Below, piece after piece: positions 9,502-21,715 of a DNA stretch of 64,000 bases. Position numbers and translations under genes: made by a program. The stretch is taken from contig NW_026570331.1 in NCBI RefSeq assembly GCF_019649055.1, positions 1 through 64,000 of the forward strand, read 5' to 3'. Origin of the DNA: Paramacrobiotus metropolitanus. Lineage: Eukaryota; Tardigrada; Eutardigrada; Parachela; Macrobiotidae. The first letter of the stretch is position 1; every line of letters begins with the position of its first letter. A model generated the notes under the pieces. It did no database searches and was not told the origin of the DNA. It saw only the letters and a list, made by a program, of their open reading frames with translations.

Positions 9502-9720
9502 TGTTGTCGACTCAGGTCGGCTCTGGTGGAGCCTTAAAGGTTTAATAGATTAGAAAGAGAAAATCGAACAATCTTCTATGTGAAGATGTTCGGTAAAATC
9601 AGAAACGTCTTTTTGTTCGGGAACTTCCAAGGGTCAGGAACGTCCGGTGAGATGTTGTTGTTGTTGTTGATGTGTCTGTTGGTGACTCAGTACACAGGGT
9701 ATTAATATACAGTACGATGG
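9502..9720 (-). promoter_or_regulatory. 5' leader of the left element with TATA-like box and CAA repeats
   Basis: Between the Gag ATG and about 9720 the minus strand has a TATATTAAT box (complement of 9701-9709), then a run of CAA triplets (complement of about 9652-9670), which is common in unstructured leaders, then the Gag start. A cluster of GTAC tetramers sits just upstream (9689-9757). No convincing tRNA primer-binding site was found, so the LTR/leader junction is not fixed. Confidence 0.4.
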
Positions 9721-10940
9721 TACAGTACAGTACGTAATAGTAGTACGGTGTAGTACGTCCTATGTTACTGTGCTGACCAGTGTGACGTAACAGGTTAAGT
9801 GGTCTTGCACTTCTGCCTACGTCACAGAATGCGAGCCGCGTGCAAAATTTGCAAAAAACGATGAATCACGCCTATGTTAAGCTATGGGAACTTTCCCCTG
9901 CACGCTGATTGGCTGCCTCTTAAGTACTGATAAGCGGTCGTTATGACGTCACAAGGAAGTTCGAGAATTTTCGCGTTATTTTCCGCAAGAAAAACAAATT
10001 ATTTTAGGTCGGCTAGAAAGTTTATCTAGTCGGATTTTAAAGTTTTTAACCGTTAGAAATTAGTTTTATTAATTAAGAAAATTTTCTGGTGGTCGAAACA
10101 CCGTTAGAAATCAAAATGAAGAAGAGTTCCGACCTGTTGCCGGTTAGCCTTTGTCTGACTGTCTAGACAGGTTCGTTGACCTAGCAGGTCGGTTCTCGAC
10201 CAAAAGCAAAATTCCGAGTCGGTTTCTCCGTCAGAAATTACTTTTTAACCGTTAGAAAATTTAGATCTACGGCTAGAAATAGTTTTCTACCGCTAGAAAA
10301 TGAAAAGCCGACCTAGTTTCGGCTGAAATCGACCTACAACCGTGACTTTACCAGTGTCGGTGTCGGTGTCGGTTCCACTCGATTTCCTCCGTCCGAGGTC
10401 GGAAATCCGTCGTTTTCGAGCTGAAATCCGCAAGTAAAGTTGCGGGTCGCTGTTCAAAGCGAAGGTCCCCGTATTATTGGATTAATCCTATCGCGCTGCA
10501 GACTCTCGTTCGAGTCTGATCCGTCAGTTGGGAGAAGAAAATGTCCGTACGTTCGGGAAACTGAGATTCCGCTCTTCAATGTGGAAGAGACCAAGGAACT
10601 GTGCTCACCAGCTGGGTAGGAATCACTTCAGTGATCCCCGTTTTCCTCAGCTGTAAGACGATGCGACCGTTCTGATCAAAGTCAATGGCAGAGATTGCTT
10701 CAGCAATCAATCTGACAGTGACTTTCAGGTTCTTCACGAGTTCTCCGTAATTTGAGCCTTCACCGTCTCCTCAAAGGGTCCGTTGAAAGAAAACCAAACG
10801 ATTCTGCTTACCATGTAACAGGCAAGCGCGAGGAGATCACGAGTGATGCTTTATTGTACAAATAAAGGGACAATGCTGCGTAATAGCAGGGAATGCAAGA
10901 ACAAAGCACTGATGGCTAAGCAAGTGAATGCTAGAAAAGG
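9721..10940 (-). other. Probable 5' LTR / U3 region of the left element (boundaries not defined)
   Basis: This non-coding stretch lies upstream of the Gag leader and shares the element's frequent GGTCGG/CCGACC words, so it probably belongs to the element. It holds an inverted TGTTAC...GTAACA pair (9763-9791), the spaced TAGAAA repeats (10009-10300) and two short hairpins. The other LTR is outside the window, so no LTR pair can be compared and the exact ends are unknown. Confidence 0.4.
10009..10300. repeat. Seven copies of an ACCGTTAGAAA-like motif
   Basis: Copies of [AT]C[CG]G[TC][TC]AGAAA start at 10009, 10049, 10100, 10228, 10248, 10269 and 10289. The last four are 20-21 bp apart, i.e. 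about two helical turns. They sit in the presumed U3 region upstream of the TATA-like box, so a regulatory array for a DNA-binding protein is plausible. Confidence 0.65.
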
Positions 10941-11132
10941 CTCTTGAGCGTCCGTCAAGGCGTGAAAGAAGCAACTGGCGGCAAGCACGTGCTGTGTGCC
11001 ATCAGCTGTGTGATGATGCGCAGACTGGACTCAATCCAACGCGAGCGTATGAACACTGAGTCATACTGCGAAAGAGGGACGAGAGAGCAAGTATGCTCAG
11101 TGTGTGCGCCGCGTATATCCGCTTCAGCGGAT
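10622..11132. repeat. Three short hairpins sharing a CT-TC-AG centre
   Basis: Perfect inverted repeats with the same CTTCAG core occur at 10622-10635 (6-bp stem), 10693-10708 (7-bp stem) and 11113-11132 (9-bp stem). The stems differ in sequence but the centre is identical. No coding frame is convincing in 10941-11260. Confidence 0.45.
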
Positions 11133-11261
11133 ATGAGGGCAGTGCAGCAGCACACGTACGTACAGCGAGAGAGGCGATATGGCAAGCATGAGTGCTAATA
11201 CGTCCATGGTGGGCCGTATGCACCAGGTGCAGTCGTGTGCCTCTGACATTCAAAAGCAGCG

Positions 11262-11337
11262 CAAATGTTATAAAAAGCACAAATGTTATAAAAATTTTAT
11301 TTTTTTTTTTATTTTAATGTCACAAATGTTATAAAAA
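11262..11337. repeat. Triple direct repeat CAAATGTTATAAAAA
   Basis: The 15-mer occurs at 11262, 11280 and 11323; the first two are 18 bp apart and the third follows a T-rich run. It may mark the outer edge of the left element or be a simple AT-rich array. Confidence 0.5.
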
Positions 11338-12009
11338 TTTTTATGTTGCGTTTGCCCTAAAAAAATCCCATCCAAGCAGTAAATGGAACATCTTCAGGTT
11401 TGATGTTTTCTGTTGAAACATAAAATTATTTTACATACTGGGTTTATTTGAAAAAAACTTTGAATGAAAAGCTAGAAAGATGTGAATTTTTAAACATAGA
11501 ACTAATTGTTCTTATCGATAAAACCACTGAGCGTTGGAGTTCGAAAGATTCTATCGCAAAACCAAGAAAACCCAGTATGTAGAATAATTTTCTGTTTCCA
11601 ATGGTATCAAGAACATCCAATTCCATTGCGGCAATGGAATACAAAACGCGTAGAACTGTCCAAATATTATTCCTAGTAATTTAGGGTTTTCGTGTTTCGA
11701 AAATGGTCCGCTGCATCGGTGCATGAGTTTGAGGAGAAAACCACGCTACCTGCAGGCTGCGCATGGCGTTCATGAAATCGCAGCCTGCGCACGGTCATAG
11801 CGCTACGCAGACACGCAGCCCGCGTGCGGTTGGGTACACTTTGATTCGAAATGTGGTGGCAGCTAAGTGAATCGAACCGTGCTGCAGCACCCGTGCGTCA
11901 TTTTAAACCCCCGGTACTTTTTGGTTTTAGACAGATTTCTGTTTCTGTTCAGTTTCTATGGTTTTCAAAAGATCTCTCATTTTAAAGAGCATTTTTTTCT
12001 ATTCTATAA
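11338..12009. other. No gene recognised
   Basis: AT-rich DNA with one GC-richer patch (11740-11850) containing repeated CGCAGCCTGCG/ACGCAGCC words. Short frames here lack coding character. Confidence 0.4.
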
Positions 12010-12624
12010 AATGTAGTTACTGTAACTTCTCTAGGAATGAAGCAAAACAAATAGATCGTTGAATAGTTTCTAGGAATTGAGATATAGTAATTGGTTGTTG
12101 AAAATGGGGCAAAAAGTTTAATGCATTGTCGTGTACCAAAAGTCTGCTTATTAGTCGATCTTCTTGAAACTTTGCTGTGAAAAGGCACATGGCCGTAAAG
12201 TCGAAAGTCAACCAATATCAGATTCACAGCATTTTTTTCCGATTTTAAAATGAATTTCAAAATTGTAAAATTCATTTTAAAATTTTGGGAAAGTGCTATG
12301 AACCTGAAATTGGTTCACTTTTGACCGTAATCTTATGTGTCTTTTATGGTCATGTGTCTTTTACAGCAAAGTTTCAAGACGATCGGGTGATAACCAGACT
12401 TTTGGTACACGACAATGCATTTAAACTTTTTGCCCATTTTGTTTCACCATATCTCGGCAACCGGATGTTGCGCGCGCAAACGGTTTTCAGAACAATCTAA
12501 ACAAATGATTTAGCTTTAAAATGACATAAAGTATTACAAAAAAGTGATTCGGAGTGCGCGCAAGCGAAAGTTAGTGTGTATGTATACCATTTTGGACGAT
12601 ATGTACCGGGCCATTTTCCTTACG
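12010..12624. mobile_element. Foldback repeat, copy 1
   Basis: Two inverted arms surround a palindromic centre (TTTTAAAATGAATTTC against GAAT...ATTTTAAAA near 12240-12285). Each arm has TTTTGGTACACGACAATGCA (left arm on the minus strand, about 12118-12145; right arm 12393-12420) and GCAAAGTTTCAAGA. The right arm goes on to CGGATGTTGCGCGCGCAAAC (12463-12482) and the terminal ATGTACCGGGCCATTTTCCTTACG. The left end is truncated or diverged. No protein is encoded; it is non-autonomous. Confidence 0.65.
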
Positions 12625-15289
12625 GGAATGCTTTCGTTTCTACTAATTTGATACAGTCTTCCGGTCGCGCTGGTCGAACATGAGGTAGTGTCGCACCACT
12701 ATAGTGCATTTTGTAATTTTGCTACTGCCTGTTAAAAGTTACTTAATGGTTGCTAGTTGTAGTACCGGTGCTTGACTGCGCGTATTCGGATTCCCAATTC
12801 TCACAGCTAAACCCGAACCCATTGCTTTAAAATTAGATGTACAGCTCAATAAAATATATAGTGCATTGACTTTAGCATTGTCAACGTTTTAACACGTGGC
12901 AAAGTGCCCAAAACACTGCCGCCGCATCATGCACCACGAACAACCGCAAGGTTGAAGAGCTGTTTCAAAAACGAACCGGAACACGCTGCTCCCGTCTTCT
13001 CAAAATTTTATCAGGAGTACCAATCTAAGAAGTTTCTTTTTCGACTCACTTAGTACCCAAGAGATTCTCACACCACAAATTAAAAGAATCGGTAGTATAA
13101 AACGAAGGCCATAAGAAACGGTAGTGGTTCCATTTCTGGGTTGCGCTCCTTCGCGTGTGCCTCGCTGAACGGTCCACATTCAATAATAATTACTATAATA
13201 CACGAGCACTTAGCATCACAGACTACGTACGGATACTGGCCAGCACGCTCAGGAACCCGTTGTACACCATGTGGAGGTTTTCCGTTCTCCTGCAACATTC
13301 CGGAGGCTTCAGCTCACAGGGAGTAAACGATGCTTTACTAATAACCTGCTGTGGCAAAATAAAGAAGCCTCAGAATCCTTGACTGCGTAAAAGAATTATG
13401 TAAAAGGATTCTGCACTTACTGCGTAATAGAAACTTGCCATTTTTCTTCGAAGGAAAATCACTGTTTTGGTACAAATTACATATAATTATTGCGTTTGGG
13501 AAGCAATTACGAGTATATGGAATATGGAATTAAAAGACTTTTTTTAGCCGGGCCATTTATCTACCGTCGTGTAGCGGCGGCCTTGCGCATCACAGACAAT
13601 TTACTGCATACGCTACATATTGGGAATTCTATGATGGTGCGTTTAATAAACTTTCAGTTTTTGTGTACCCATTAAGCCGGCAAACTTATGACCTAAGTGA
13701 CAAGCGAAAGAAGTAGCACGATTTGTTCTAAAGGAAGTGTGAATCAGAGGTAATTATTTCATGTGCGTCCCTGGCTGGGAAAGGACGGTAGATTCCACGA
13801 CGTCGAGAGAGAGGAAATTAACACAGATGGCGAGGAAGCATTTGTCCCGTCTATTAAAACAAAGCCGAAAAATCTTTTACAGACTGTATTGTACTCCGAG
13901 TGTCGTCAGTCAACGTAGCATTTTTCAGGGAGGACACGGTAAACTCCCATCTCATTAGGCCGTTAGCCGGTACAACTGCATATACACAGGTATAAGCAGG
14001 GAATACATACTGCAATATTGCCCATGCTTTCTAATTAGAGTGGCATGCTAAAGATGCTATTCACGATATTACCTGTAAATAGCTCAGAATCAACTGCGCA
14101 CAGAATTCAGCGGGGAAACACCGGTCGCGTGCTCAATCGATAAGTTTGCAAGATGAACTCCCGCCCCTTCTTGGCTGGCTGCAGATTGCCATTCTGCGGA
14201 TGATGAACGTCGGTATATTTGGCGAATACTGAGTGGTGAGCACAGCACTACATCATGTGGCCAATAACTGGATTGCGGCGGCTCTCAAATCGCTACAAAT
14301 CAGGGATAGTTTGCATTGCAGAGGCAATAAAAATGGCAAGCGGTCTGAGTCAGACCCCGTCTGGCCTGCAGACCGTCCTCTGCAACGCTCTGCAGCCCGG
14401 TCCAAATCGCCTTTTTGAACATGTAGGTCCTGGTCGTCTGCTGCGCTCCCTGCTCCCTATCAAAAGACACAGGAGAGGGCAAAGTCGCTCGGACTGGTCA
14501 AACGCATATGGTCTGAGTGTAGAGCGTAAGTGTATGACTACTGAATGTGAGTGGAAGAGCAGTCCACATGTACCCCGTTTCCCTATTGTTATTGTATGCG
14601 ATGGCGCACGTTTTGTTTCGCAAGTCTATTTCAAGCAGCAGACCAACGACGTCTTTCTGTGCCAAACGGCAGCGGCATTTGGAATGCAAACGTTGGCTGC
14701 TCTGCAGCGATTCAGAGCCGCCGCAATCCAGTTAATGAGTCAGTTTGCAGGTAGCAAGAAATGCAATTATAAAAGGTATCTCTGAGGAGATTTTGGTCAG
14801 AACGGGTATTATCCTCGTTGCATCTGTAGACGCAAGAGCTTCCACAGATAACTCTCTCCGCAGTGGAGAGAACGCTGCGCAGTTCATTTTCAGCAAAAAC
14901 CAAGGCTGAGCAATGCTGGCTTTGATAAAATTAACCATAATGGAAGAATGATATTTATTCCTCCATCTATGGTTAATATTTGCCGAAATTTTAATAAAGG
15001 CGGTTTATCCAGTCTCCACTGCATTTTCTTACTGGCTTTGTAAGAAACCGAGTCAAATACACCTTGACTTTTCTTCTTTGATCTCCACGTAGTGGATGTC
15101 AAGGATACAGTTAAAATGACGTTGCATTAGTTATCAATACTTTAGCTATCACTGATCACGACATGGTTATAATTTTATTTGGATCCCGGTTCTGTCAGAC
15201 AAAAATAAAACTTCATCTGAACCATGTACGTACAGTCAGACAGATGCATTTACTTCCACCCAGAACGAAATCGATCCAGAAGAAACTAC
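12625..15289. other. No gene recognised
   Basis: Mixed intergenic DNA. The longest plus-strand frame (14255-14785, 176 codons) has no recognisable domain and no splice-supported partner. Two complementary words near 14320 and 14380 give weak local structure. I see no RNA gene. Confidence 0.35.
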
Positions 15290-15470
15290 CACACAATCCT
15301 TCCCCAGGTTGTATCAGTAAAACTGATCTGATGAAGAATTAATACGATTAACAATTAGTACGGAATTATTGTGATGTAAGTACGAATATCGCTAACCGCG
15401 CAGCCATTGCATACTGTGCGGTATGTATGTATGGTGGCGGGGTCAGTGATGTGTGCAAACATTACCTGGG
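15290..15470. repeat. Dispersed repeat, copy 1 (partner near 38.1 kb, inverted)
   Basis: CGCTAACCGCGCAGCC (15390-15405) and GCATACTGTGCGGTATGT (15409-15426) recur exactly, in the same order, on the minus strand at 38099-38114 and 38078-38095. A CCCAGGTTGTAT word lies about 90 bp upstream in both. The repeat spans roughly 150-190 bp. Confidence 0.6.
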
Positions 15471-16019
15471 AAATGTAATAATTGACAACGGCACAATCGC
15501 TAATGAGGTGTTTGTCAATTTGATTCTTTTATAGATAAATATTATTGCGTCTGTGTTATATGTCTCTGTTTTAGCGCATGCATTATACGTGCCATACTGC
15601 AGGTAATAGAGAGGATTAATAGAACGAGATTATAATATACTCGTACGAGTATTATTGATTTGCTTAAATACAGTAACACCATGGCTGCAGGGTGTTCTCG
15701 GTGCCGGTGGATGCTGCAGTCAGCCGGCTGGGTGTCCATACAGACACCGGCAAGCGGCGAAGTAATCCCTACAGGGCGATTCTTTAAAAAATCGGATGTT
15801 TACTTGATCTAATTTTTCTTTCAAATGGCAGCGTATTGCTGATAGCTGGGGATCCTGTGGATGCTGTGAAATTCTAGGCGCAAAACTTTAAGAAGTATTT
15901 AACGCCGTCGTAGGCTAATGCTACAAATGCTACTGTAAGGGGTGCGCCGTTAAACCACGTTCCCACGTTTACTTTGGTTAGAAACATTAAGATACTAAAT
16001 AGTTGTTTCTTATACAAGT

Positions 16020-16210
16020 GGGGATGTCAGTTGCGTATCTAGACAATCCCTGTACTTGCTGCCGTCAGCCGGCTGGAGCATGACGTTGTGGCTGTACATG
16101 GTGGTTATGTACCGCGCCAGATTTAGCCATATGTACTGCCGTAACGTCACACTCCAGGCGGGTGACGGCAGCAATACAGGGGATTATCTAGGTGCGCTTC
16201 TGACATCCCC
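16020..16210. mobile_element. Palindromic MITE, family 2, copy 1
   Basis: A 191-bp inverted-repeat unit: GGGGATGTCAG at 16020 and CTGACATCCCC ending 16210, then GCTGCCGTCA[GC]CC on both sides. The inner part (GCGGGTGACGGCAG on the right, GTAACGTCACACTCCAG) is shared with the element at 46854-47070 although the outermost bases differ. No ORF. A target duplication is not obvious. Confidence 0.65.
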
Positions 16211-17389
16211 TCGTAATGATGATCTGCACTGCAATTATCATGATGAGATGAGATGATGACTTATTTATGAGATATTAGAAGTTTAGAACTGGAGTAGGAT
16301 TACAGCCGGTACCGGTCTTTGTGTATATAGCTCTGCTGAGTTACTTGACACGTGGGCAGCCGATAAAATTTAAATTCATCGAAAATAACTGATTAGTGCA
16401 GCGGTAAATAATGAAGGCCCACTTTGCAGCGGTATAATGGAGGTTTGTACTTGAATAAAAAGCTACAGCCAGCACGCCCTGTGCGGTACATGCCAAGATA
16501 AAATGGAGAACAGGAACGGCATGCAGCTTATAGGAGCTGTTTGAAGGTACGCGCCTAAGGCGCCTTTTGCAGTCCTTCTGAGGTTCTCAAGATGCGGGAA
16601 TGTATTTGTTAATCTGGGCAGTGTTTTACAGGTAACCAGGCCATTTAGCCAGCAATTTGTCGCAGCGGGTTTGAAAGCTTGCCAGTGGACCAATATGCAC
16701 GCAGCGTGGCATCGTGGGTTTACGTAAAGATTCGTACATTTCACGAAGGTCACAGCCCTAAAGAAAGCCGGTCTGCATCTTTTCGCAAGAGATCTCGGCC
16801 AAATGCATACGTTGGTGTGGCTGCACCTATTTCTCTGAATTTTACAAGATCTAAAGAAGAGATTTGAAAAGATTACAGTGTTAACGTTTATTAGCATTTT
16901 TCCTAGTCTCACTTTCATTTTCCGGAGTGGTGATTCTAGCGATCCTACTTCTTTGAAGCCTGTACATGTTAGAATGTAGTGTATACTGTACATACACCTT
17001 GTTTGTTACGTTTTTTTTTACTGCTTACTAATTAATTAAAAAAGCTGATGTATCGTCCAAAATCTGACTTTAGCGGGTTGTTCAACGATATAGTAGCAGT
17101 AGTAACATATCGAAGGTATTTTATTACTTCCGCTTATGGAAGACTGGAATGTGAGTGAGCATGAGAGATCGGTCCACTGTTTCTTCCTGAAGGATTTCAG
17201 TTATTTAATTACGTCCCTGGTTGTTCTCTTAATACAAAATAAAAGACGAACATTTTCGATATGTTTTCTCTGCGTTATTATTCTTGTATGCAGAGTCATA
17301 TCACTTAATTTAATTTGCTTTTTTTAATGTTAGATCCAACTTACGTATTTCTTGACACTGCACTTCCAGTTTGGAGATCGTATTTATTT
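16211..17389. other. No gene recognised
   Basis: The longest minus-strand frame (16463-16993) has no domain, no splice context and a composition like its surroundings. Nothing else seen. Confidence 0.35.
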
Positions 17390-18180
17390 CCCCGGTAACT
17401 TTCATATTTTTTTTATTTTCTTCACTGGAAGCATTGCTACGGCAACGTGACCGGTTCGTAAGTCACCTTTAATAAGTATCACTCGTAAGTACTAACTAAG
17501 TACTCAAAAGAACACAAATTCATAAGAAAAACACTTCCTCAATGCTATCCTGATCGGGGATGTTCGTAAGTTGTTTCTAAGCTAGGAAACGAGAAATGTG
17601 GTTCGAACATTTGACTCATTCGAAAACTGATTGACAGTTAGAGATTTTGCAAATATTGCCGGAAAGAGGGTGCAGATCCCGTTAGCGAGTAAGGCCGCTA
17701 ACATTTAGTATTTGCACTTAAAAATTAGGTCATATTACTCATTATTTTCACATTTTTATTGTCGTGGCTGCCGTTGCGGCAACGTTACCGGTTTGACCTT
17801 AAAGTCCATGCTGTAGCGGAGATCTGCATGACAGTTTTAAAATTTTTGGATAATCAGAAATACCATAACCGTTTAAAATTACACAAGTTATTTCCGCATT
17901 TTTATTGCTGTTGCTTCCGTTGCGGCACCGTAGCCGATCGTCAGCTGATCGCGCGGTGGCACAAAGAAATGTGCAAACATTTAACTGATTCTAACCTAAA
18001 TGATAAGTAGAAATTCCAGAAATATTGATGGGGAGACTGTGCACATCCCCGCTAGTGAGTAACATCCATGGCTTATCGCGATACCTGGTACAACAGAGTG
18101 GAGCCGGAAATGCGGTTAACCTGCGAACTGGACACGTTGCCGCAACGGATAGCAATGATAATAAAAATGTGAAATAAATA
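17390..18180. repeat. Degenerate tandem/inverted repeat cluster
   Basis: A unit of roughly 350 bp seems to occur about twice in direct orientation: CATTTTTATTG...GTTGCGGCAACGT (about 17430-17460, 17750-17795, 17900-17930), followed by GTGTTCGAACATTT/GTGCAAACATTTAACTGATT and by GCAGATCCCGTTAGCGAGTAA (17669) or GCACATCCCCGCTAGTGAGTAA (18040). An inverted copy of the CGTTGCCGCAACGG block closes the cluster at 18133-18150. It resembles a decayed non-autonomous element family. Confidence 0.45.
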
Positions 18181-21100
18181 TACAATTAAATAATTATTGC
18201 AATGAATGCAGTTCAGAGCCGTTTAACGGTTCGGAGTAAATGGCAAGAACACCTGCGCCCCGTATACACGCATTGTGCGACACTGCAACGTCGACTGCGA
18301 TCGACGTACGGGAACTGGCCTTTCCTGGTCTAAAGTAATTTCACTGCGTTGCCGCGATGATTTTGCTTGAGGGCCCCCGGGAGGCGGGACATTGCTACAT
18401 GCTATATAAGCAACGAAACTGTGGTACATTTCTATCTTTTCTTGTCCTTAAATACTTATCTTTTCCTTAGTTTTACAGGCATTTCTACTGTGTATGGTTT
18501 TGCAAGGTCCGCCGGTATGGTTCCTCTTGATCATATCTACCATTGCTTATTATGGATGCTCCTGGTTCATTGCAGCGTAAATTTCGGATCGACAACTGTG
18601 ATTAATTAAAATTTGTTTCTTGCAGCACCAACATAATGTCGGCTGAATCTATCGTAAGTAACCGGCATTTTCCATTTTATGTAAACCACTGTGCATTCCG
18701 TAAAACCTTAAAAAAGGTCACAACTGTTTAGGAGCGCCTGTGACTTGGAGCGCCTCATAGTAGATACTGCATAAATTCACGACGCTTTATTATAGTCATA
18801 TGTGTCTGGTCGCTCTGCTATGAGAAAAATGGTACCAAATTTGTGTACATCTAGTGAAACTCTCGGTTCACGTGCTCGCAAGCAGTTTTTTACTATTATT
18901 TTATTTCTTTCTGGAGCTAAATGATTTGTCCAGTTTATATTGGCTGAAAACTAAGGTCATTGTGTGTTATGATATTAGCGGTGTAATGCAAAGAAAATTA
19001 GCAGAAATATTACGATGTAACTCGTGTTTTTACTGGGTTAACAAGCCTCCAAACAGATGGCCCCAGTTACGGAAGTTTAATGAAGAAACACATGCAGTTT
19101 CTATAGAGCAGTAAATTCAGTAATTACGGTACCTACCTCTGTACAGCATGAATTATTATGTGCACAAGGGATTCTCAGCTTAATTTGTATAACTCCTGTA
19201 GAAAACCGTTAAACAATGTAAAGCCGACTTTAGGAATGTGCGAAAGCCAAATTTTAATGCAGGAAAACAAATGTACCAAGTACTATCACAAAAGAGGCCG
19301 TTTTTCCTATGGCAGATTACTGAAAGAAAGAATGGTCAGCTTAGGTGTGCTGGGTTGAAGTGGGACAGGGCCCATTCACCTCGCAATCTTTTAGGACCAA
19401 GTAGCGGTCAAAAGGTCAAAAATGCAGTTGTCTGCGAGTGCGATGGCAGTACAATACGTCATAATTAGATATAAAAAGCTTTGTTGGAAAGATAACTTTT
19501 TGTCGCCGCAATGCATCATCTTTTGAACGAAAATTTCGCATACAAATATCATCCTGTACATCAACCGTCATCCAGAGATTCTGTCTGGGTGCTCTTCGGA
19601 GGAAAAAAAGAACACTCTAATAATAAAAGCGATAGTACCAATCTTGGGTCAACTGATATTATTTAAGCGAATTTAAACGGATTAGTTTTAATCTGATGCA
19701 CACGGTACGTAACACATAGTTACCAAATGAAATCAATTTTTTTTGTAAAACTAAGAATGGTATAAATGTTAGTAAAGAAACTGCAAAAGGAAAAATAGTA
19801 ATTTTACTATATGCCGCGTTTTGTTCGTGTCTTTGCGAGTTCGTATCAAACGGAATCACTTGTTTTTTGTTGCGCTTAATGGTGACCTCGACTCCGTCAG
19901 TTTTATTTTCACAAGTTTAATTTTATTGTATTTTTCAACTGCTTTGCCAAACCGACTACAGACTCTGTACTTGCCAGTTGTCAAGTACTCTACCGATGAA
20001 TAAAATCAGGTGTTTAATGCATGATTAAATCCCGTTTCTGAATTCTGTGCGGTGACTGTAGGGTCATTTGTGCACGTAGCCACAATAATGTACAGGAATC
20101 CGGAGCCGCGTATCTGGATTGCCTCCAGATTCCAATTACGTTGTGTCTAAACATGCTTGGCTGGCGCTATACAGAAGAACATTTATATTCCGGCAATTTA
20201 TGGCTCTCAAGTTATGCATGAACAATACGATTAGATACGATAGGTAGACAATGTCAGAGAATTAGCGTTCGTTTTCAGAAAGATTCTCGTTTTACAGGCA
20301 TTTCTTTGGTTTTGTATATGTATGGATTATGGCTTATTCTCAAATATACAGAGTATAAGGTGTAGGATTAGTTTATTTATCGTTAAATATATTTTGTGAG
20401 CGATACTCGTCTCTATATACGTACACTCGTGAAGTTAATAAACAGCATTACTTATAGTCTGCAGTTCAGCTTGAAATATACGAGTACATTTCTTACAATC
20501 CTCTGAAACGTACGCTGCAGCGAAGTGGAATGGTCACAAACGAGCAGCCATTTTATAGGTTACATAACTAGGATTTTGGTGACCGCTGACTTTCATTGTG
20601 GGTTGGACGATTGAGTAAATAGCAAATGGTTTCTGTAGGGTCTGCTGTATAAGTATGACCTTTAGGCTTTATCTGCTACCACGGGCTGTCTATACTTATA
20701 TACAGTCATCACTCCAACTGTCCCTGGCAGATATCCACCAAATGAATTACTGTATTAATGGGGGTGCGGTTACGGCCACATCCACTCTCACTACGGGTAT
20801 CCCCTTTTTCCAAATAAAATCAAACCGTTCATCGCTAATGGCACGCAATTCGCTAATGGTGGCACGCCATCCAGCACCTACCCGCTCTGATTATACTGCC
20901 ACCATCGGTTAAACTAATACGTTTGCAGTAATTTTAACATTACCGGCTCTTTCTCCTTCTGATTCCAGCCACTACCATGCAGTTTTATGCGGAATAGTCA
21001 CTACGCGGTATCTGAATTCGAGATTCACAATGACTGGAACGAGACGATTACTCCAGTCGATGGCCGACCAATGTAAGGCCAGTTAAACAGTTAGTTTTTT

Positions 21101-21713
21101 CCTTAATTGGATCATTTTGCTTTCGTTACGAATAAATCCGGATTTCTCCTCTTATGGTCAAAAATTGTTAATCTTTATTCAAGGTGTACAAGGTAAAATC
21201 GGCAGCGAAGCCCGCTTTTAACACCGTAACTTTTATTTAGCAGCCTTTTAGTTCTGGCTGCAGTTTAAGGAGAATTAATGCTGCGGCTGTATTACGTAGA
21301 TAGCTGTATCTTCGACCCGAAGAAGAGATCCTGACTGCCTTCATCATGCTTTTTCATGTGATCATCAGGTAATCTTAAAAAATGTGCTAATAAAGAACAA
21401 TCGAAATATACGACGTCTCTTTACTGTACATATACAGCACATGTAAAAGTATTCGTAACTTGTATCTGTACAGTACATAAGTGTCGAAATTCAGAAAGAA
21501 AATGTTGTATATTACAGTCAGACGTTGAAACTGTAAAATATTGTGAAACACTTGTACTGTTGCAGATGTCTTGCTTAGGATAAAATTGTGGGAATAGAGA
21601 TGATATCGATTTAATTTTTGCGCATGAAAGCTTTCCTTAAAAAAAGAATTTAATTCGAAATTCTCGTCGAAAGTGGAGATCAATCATTCGTAAAACACTG
21701 CCTGGACTACTCG
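18181..21713. other. No gene recognised
   Basis: AT-rich intergenic DNA. Short frames occur throughout, none with domains or splice support. No tRNA, CRISPR or long repeat found. Confidence 0.35.
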
Positions 21714-21715
21714 TA

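Noticed and set aside
9560-9650. tRNA primer-binding site TGGAAGTTCCCGAAC on the minus strand
   Set aside because: The complement does not fit the 3' end of a tRNA with a normal T arm, so I do not call a PBS.
9763-9791. TGTTAC...GTAACA pair as a solo LTR pair
   Set aside because: Only 29 bp long; a short palindrome, not an LTR.
14255-14785. 176-codon plus-strand frame
   Set aside because: No domain, no splice context, no homologous feel; kept only as a mention in the gene-free stretch.
16463-16993. 176-codon minus-strand frame
   Set aside because: Composition like flanking DNA and no recognisable motif.
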